From the NCBI GenBank assembly GCA_023388235.1, contig JAEWGQ010000437.1, positions 1-8,109 on the forward strand: 8,109 nt of DNA. Reading direction: 5' to 3'. The position numbers were made by a program, and so were the translations under genes. Under the pieces are notes generated by a model. It was not told where the DNA came from and did no database searches. It saw only the letters and a program-made list of their open reading frames with translations. The stretch's first letter is position 1, and each line of letters begins with the position of its first letter. The stretch comes from Actinomycetes bacterium. GTDB lineage: Bacteria; Actinomycetota; Actinomycetes; Actinomycetales; Cellulomonadaceae. This document shows positions 5,509 through 8,109 of the stretch, one piece after another.

Positions 5509-6645
5509 GTGAGCCCGAGCGGTCCGCTCACCGACGACGGCCTGGTCCAGCTGCTGACGCCCGCGGGCGAGCGGGTGGACCACCCCGACTACGCACCCCG
5601 GGTCGCGCACCTGGACGCCGACGCGCTGCGCGGGCTGTACCGCGACATGGTGCTGGTCCGGCGGTTCGACACCGAGGCCACGGCCCTGCAGCGGCAGGGC
5701 GAGCTCGGCCTGTGGGCGCAGTGCCTCGGCCAGGAGGCCGCGCAGGTCGGCTCCGGCCGCGCGCTGGCCCCGCAGGACTACGTCTTCCCGTCGTACCGCG
5801 AGCACGGCGTCGCGCACACCCGCGGGCTGGACCTCACCGAGGTGCTGCGGCTGTTCCGCGGCGTGGACCACGGCGGCTGGGACTCCGACGCCCTGCGGTT
5901 CCACCTGTACACGCTGGTGATCGGCTCGCACACCCTGCACGCCACCGGCTACGCGATGGGCGTGCAGCGCGACGGCGACGTGGGCACCGGCGACCCCGAC
6001 CGCGACACGGCGGTCGTCACGTACTTCGGCGACGGCGCGACGGCGCAGGGCGACGTCAACGAGGCGCTCGTCTTCGCGGCCGTGAACAACGCGCCGGTCG
6101 TCTTCTTCTGCCAGAACAACCAGTGGGCGATCTCGGAGCCGACGTCCCGGCAGACCCGCGTGCCGCTCTACCGCCGCGGCGGCGGGTTCGGCATCCCCAG
6201 CGTCCGGGTCGACGGCAACGACGTGCTCGCGTGCTACGCCGTGACCGCGGAGGCGCTCGAGCGCGCCCGCTCCGGCGGCGGCCCGACGTTCGTCGAGGCG
6301 TTCACCTACCGCATGGGCGCGCACACGACGTCCGACGACCCGACGAAGTACCGGTCGCGCGCCCAGGAGGACTACTGGCGCCGTCGGGACCCGATCGACC
6401 GGCTCGAGAACCTGCTCCGCGCCGAGGACGCGTGGGACGACGCGTTCGCCGCCGACCTGGCTGCCGAGGCCGACGCGCTGGGCGAGCGGCTGCGCGACGA
6501 GGTCCGCGCGCTCGCCGCGCCCGACCCGTCGAGCATGTTCGACCACGTCTACGCGACCCCGAACGCCGTGGTCGAGCGCGAGAAGGCGTGGTTCGCCGAC
6601 TACCAGCAGTCCTTCGAGGAGCCGACCGCGGAGGTGGCGCGATGA
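5509..6645 (+). CDS. bkdA: 2-oxoacid dehydrogenase E1 component, alpha subunit (branched-chain type)
   Basis: A 378-residue, thiamine-diphosphate-dependent E1 alpha subunit. With E1 beta it decarboxylates a 2-oxo acid and passes the acyl group to the lipoyl arm of E2. The ThDP/Mg motif runs from GDG (174-176) in [18 protein letters not shown] to the paired Asn at 203-204 (CQNNQWAIS). SYREHG (95-100) and the active-site/phosphorylation-loop region [16 protein letters not shown] (267-282) are also conserved. The start GTG 5509 has an ideal AAGGAG 6 nt upstream. An E1 split into alpha and beta subunits is typical of branched-chain 2-oxoacid dehydrogenases; in actinobacteria pyruvate is usually handled by single-chain AceE, and the mycobacterial pdhABC genes (Rv2497c-Rv2495c) were re-assigned to branched-chain substrates. 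Automated annotation often calls this pdhA. Substrate choice is not decided by sequence alone. The stop overlaps the E1 beta ATG by 4 bp. Confidence 0.93.
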   Translation: MSPSGPLTDDGLVQLLTPAGERVDHPDYAPRVAHLDADALRGLYRDMVLVRRFDTEATALQRQGELGLWAQCLGQEAAQVGSGRALAPQDYVFPSYREHGVAHTRGLDLTEVLRLFRGVDHGGWDSDALRFHLYTLVIGSHTLHATGYAMGVQRDGDVGTGDPDRDTAVVTYFGDGATAQGDVNEALVFAAVNNAPVVFFCQNNQWAISEPTSRQTRVPLYRRGGGFGIPSVRVDGNDVLACYAVTAEALERARSGGGPTFVEAFTYRMGAHTTSDDPTKYRSRAQEDYWRRRDPIDRLENLLRAEDAWDDAFAADLAAEADALGERLRDEVRALAAPDPSSMFDHVYATPNAVVEREKAWFADYQQSFEEPTAEVAR

Positions 6646-7634
6646 GCGACAGCAAGACCCTGACCCTGGCCCGCGCCATCAACGAGGGGCTGCGCCGGTC
6701 GCTGGAGAACGACCCCAAGGTCCTGCTCATGGGCGAGGACATCGGTGCGCTCGGCGGCGTCTTCCGCGTGACCGACGGCCTGCAGAAGGACTTCGGCGAG
6801 GACCGCGTCGTGGACACGCCGCTCGCGGAGTCCGGCATCCTCGGCACCGCGATCGGTCTCGCGCTGCGCGGCTACCGGCCGGTGTGCGAGATCCAGTTCG
6901 ACGGGTTCATCTTCCCGGCGTACGACCAGATCACGACGCAGCTCGCGAAGATGGGCTACCGCTCGGGCGGGAAGCTCCAGGTGCCCGTCGTGATCCGCGT
7001 GCCGTACGGCGGCGGGATCGGTGCGGTCGAGCACCACAGCGAGAGCCCCGAGGCGCTGTTCGCGCACACGGCCGGCCTGCGCGTCGTGTCGCCGTCCACG
7101 CCGCAGGACGCGTACACGATGATCCAGGAGGCCGTCGCCTCGCCGGACCCGGTGCTCTTCTTCGAGCCCAAGGGCCGCTACTGGGAGAAGGGGCCGGTCG
7201 ACGTCGCGGGCCGCGGCGAGGGCGCGACCGTGCTCGACCGGGCGCGCGTCGTCCGCCCCGGCACGGACCTCACGCTCGTCGCCTACGGGCCGACCGTCGC
7301 GACCGCGCTCCGCGTCGCCGCGGCGGCCGAGCAGGAGGGCCGCAGCATCGAGGTCGTGGACCTGCGCAGCATCTCGCCGCTCGACACCACGACGGTCGTC
7401 GAGTCCGTCCGCCGGACGGGGCGCTGCGTCGTCGTGCACGAGGCCCCGACCTACCTCGGCTCGGGCGCCGAGGTCGCGGCCCGCGTGACCGAGGAGTGCT
7501 TCTACTCGCTCGAGGCGCCCGTGCTGCGCGTCGGCGGCTTCCACACGCCGTACCCCGTCGCGAAGATCGAGCACGACTACCTGCCGAGCCTCGACCGCGT
7601 GCTCGACGCCGTCGACCGCGCGTTCGCGTTCTGA
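6642..7634 (+). CDS. bkdB: 2-oxoacid dehydrogenase E1 component, beta subunit (branched-chain type)
   Basis: A 330-residue partner of E1 alpha, the standard length for the subunit. Together they form the alpha2-beta2 heterotetramer with ThDP at the interface. Visible family landmarks are [12 protein letters not shown] (30-41), DTPLAESG with the conserved Glu63 that activates ThDP, the substrate-channel HHSES (131-135), FEPKGRYW (174-181), and the C-terminal transketolase-type domain with [11 protein letters not shown] (238-248) and FHTPYP (300-305). ATG 6642 overlaps the alpha stop (ATGA), so the two subunits are probably made in equal amounts by coupled translation. It is also annotated as pdhB in many genomes. 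E2 follows after a 56-bp gap. Confidence 0.94.
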   Translation: MSDSKTLTLARAINEGLRRSLENDPKVLLMGEDIGALGGVFRVTDGLQKDFGEDRVVDTPLAESGILGTAIGLALRGYRPVCEIQFDGFIFPAYDQITTQLAKMGYRSGGKLQVPVVIRVPYGGGIGAVEHHSESPEALFAHTAGLRVVSPSTPQDAYTMIQEAVASPDPVLFFEPKGRYWEKGPVDVAGRGEGATVLDRARVVRPGTDLTLVAYGPTVATALRVAAAAEQEGRSIEVVDLRSISPLDTTTVVESVRRTGRCVVVHEAPTYLGSGAEVAARVTEECFYSLEAPVLRVGGFHTPYPVAKIEHDYLPSLDRVLDAVDRAFAF

Positions 7635-7676
7635 CGCGCGTCCGCCGCGACCTCGACAGCGCCGACCGGGACCACC

Positions 7677-7683
7677 AGGAGGA
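7677..7683 (+). promoter_or_regulatory. Ribosome binding site of the E2 gene
   Basis: AGGAGGA, a near-perfect Shine-Dalgarno sequence, lies 7 nt before GTG 7691. It identifies the GTG as the start and shows that E2 is translated independently, unlike the coupled E1 subunits. No promoter-like pair is seen in the 56-bp gap at 7635-7690. Confidence 0.6.
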
Positions 7684-7690
7684 CCACGCA

Positions 7691-8109
7691 GTGCCCACCT
7701 TCGAGAAGTTCAACCTCCCCGACGCGGGCGAGGGCCTCACCGAGGCCGAGATCGTGCACTGGCACGTCGCCGTCGGCGACGCCGTCACGGTCAACCAGAC
7801 GATCGTCGAGATCGAGACGGCGAAGTCGCTCGTCGAGCTGCCGTCGCCGTACACGGGCGTCGTCACGGAGATCCTCACGCCCGAGGGCACGACGGTCGAG
7901 GTCGGCGTGCCGATCATCGTCGTGGACACGGACCCGGGCGGCACCGCCCCGGCGCCGACCGCACCGGCCGGCGTCGTGCCCGACGGCGCGGACGCGGCTC
8001 CCGCTCCTGCCTCGCCCGCGCCGGGTGCCGGGTCGGAAGGCGGGGCGACCGCCGCGGCCGGTGGCTCCGGCTCGGTGCTCGTGGGGTACGGCACGGTGGA
8101 GCCGGGCAC
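7691..8109 (+). CDS. bkdC: 2-oxoacid dehydrogenase E2 (dihydrolipoyl acyltransferase), N-terminal part
   Basis: The first 139 complete codons are visible before the right edge. Residues about 3-80 form a biotinyl/lipoyl domain: [16 protein letters not shown] opens the domain, and the lipoylated lysine is K45 in [14 protein letters not shown] flexible linker rich in Ala, Pro and Gly follows (about 81-125), then [14 protein letters not shown], a segment that in actinobacterial branched-chain E2 proteins leads towards the peripheral-subunit-binding domain. That domain and the catalytic acyltransferase core lie outside the window, so intactness cannot be judged. Only one lipoyl domain is seen before the linker. 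The swinging lipoyl arm takes the acyl group from E1 and gives it to CoA. It belongs to the same operon as E1 alpha and beta. The alternative is pdhC or a general 2-oxo acid E2. Confidence 0.92.
   Translation, partial: MPTFEKFNLPDAGEGLTEAEIVHWHVAVGDAVTVNQTIVEIETAKSLVELPSPYTGVVTEILTPEGTTVEVGVPIIVVDTDPGGTAPAPTAPAGVVPDGADAAPAPASPAPGAGSEGGATAAAGGSGSVLVGYGTVEPG

Noticed and set aside
1..8109. CRISPR arrays, insertion sequences, tRNA or rRNA genes
   Set aside because: No regularly spaced repeats, terminal inverted repeats with a transposase, or RNA-gene signatures were seen. Base and codon use look uniform.

Overview
This window is very GC-rich and shows strong G/C preference at third codon positions. 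It uses many GTG starts and short -10 elements of the TAnnnT type. This points to a high-GC actinobacterium, most like Cellulomonadaceae or a related Micrococcales group; that placement is inferred from gene style, not from a marker gene. No rRNA, tRNA, mobile element or CRISPR array was seen. Genes fill almost the whole window, and no stretch of more than about 200 bases lacks one.

Left end, minus strand: the first 72 codons of a secreted protein of unknown function (217 down to the edge), with its own promoter and a 5' UTR hairpin. Upstream of it is a 127-residue four-helix membrane protein of the phage-holin-4 / YvlD family (384-767). Divergent from that is an aminotransferase of the HisC2/Pat type (876-1940), which makes or uses aromatic 2-oxo acids or histidinol phosphate. 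The 108-bp divergent spacer appears to hold two near-leaderless promoters.

Middle, plus strand: a three-gene signalling operon (2026-5305) with a convincing promoter (TTGGCT, 17 bp, TATGCT), and with stop and start codons overlapping by 4 bp at both junctions. It encodes (a) a receiver domain fused to a SpoIIE/RsbU-type PP2C phosphatase, (b) a CHASE3-HAMP-HisKA-HATPase membrane histidine kinase whose kinase core looks like that of phytochromes, and (c) a stand-alone Rcp1-like receiver. The likely logic is that an external cue is sensed by CHASE3, the kinase phosphorylates one or both receivers, and the phosphatase dephosphorylates an anti-sigma antagonist (STAS protein) encoded elsewhere. A large GC-rich hairpin follows the operon.

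Right end, plus strand: an operon for a 2-oxoacid dehydrogenase complex, with E1 alpha (5509-6645), E1 beta (6642-7634) and the lipoyl end of E2 (7691 to the edge). In actinobacteria this two-subunit E1 is usually the branched-chain 2-oxoacid dehydrogenase, since pyruvate is handled by single-chain AceE. Its promoter region carries two tandem, almost identical 14-bp palindromes (CTACG-N4-CGTAG, 15-bp period) overlapping the probable -10 and start of transcription. This is the clearest unexplained regulatory structure in the window. The three-gene signalling set is the best candidate for an incompletely described system.
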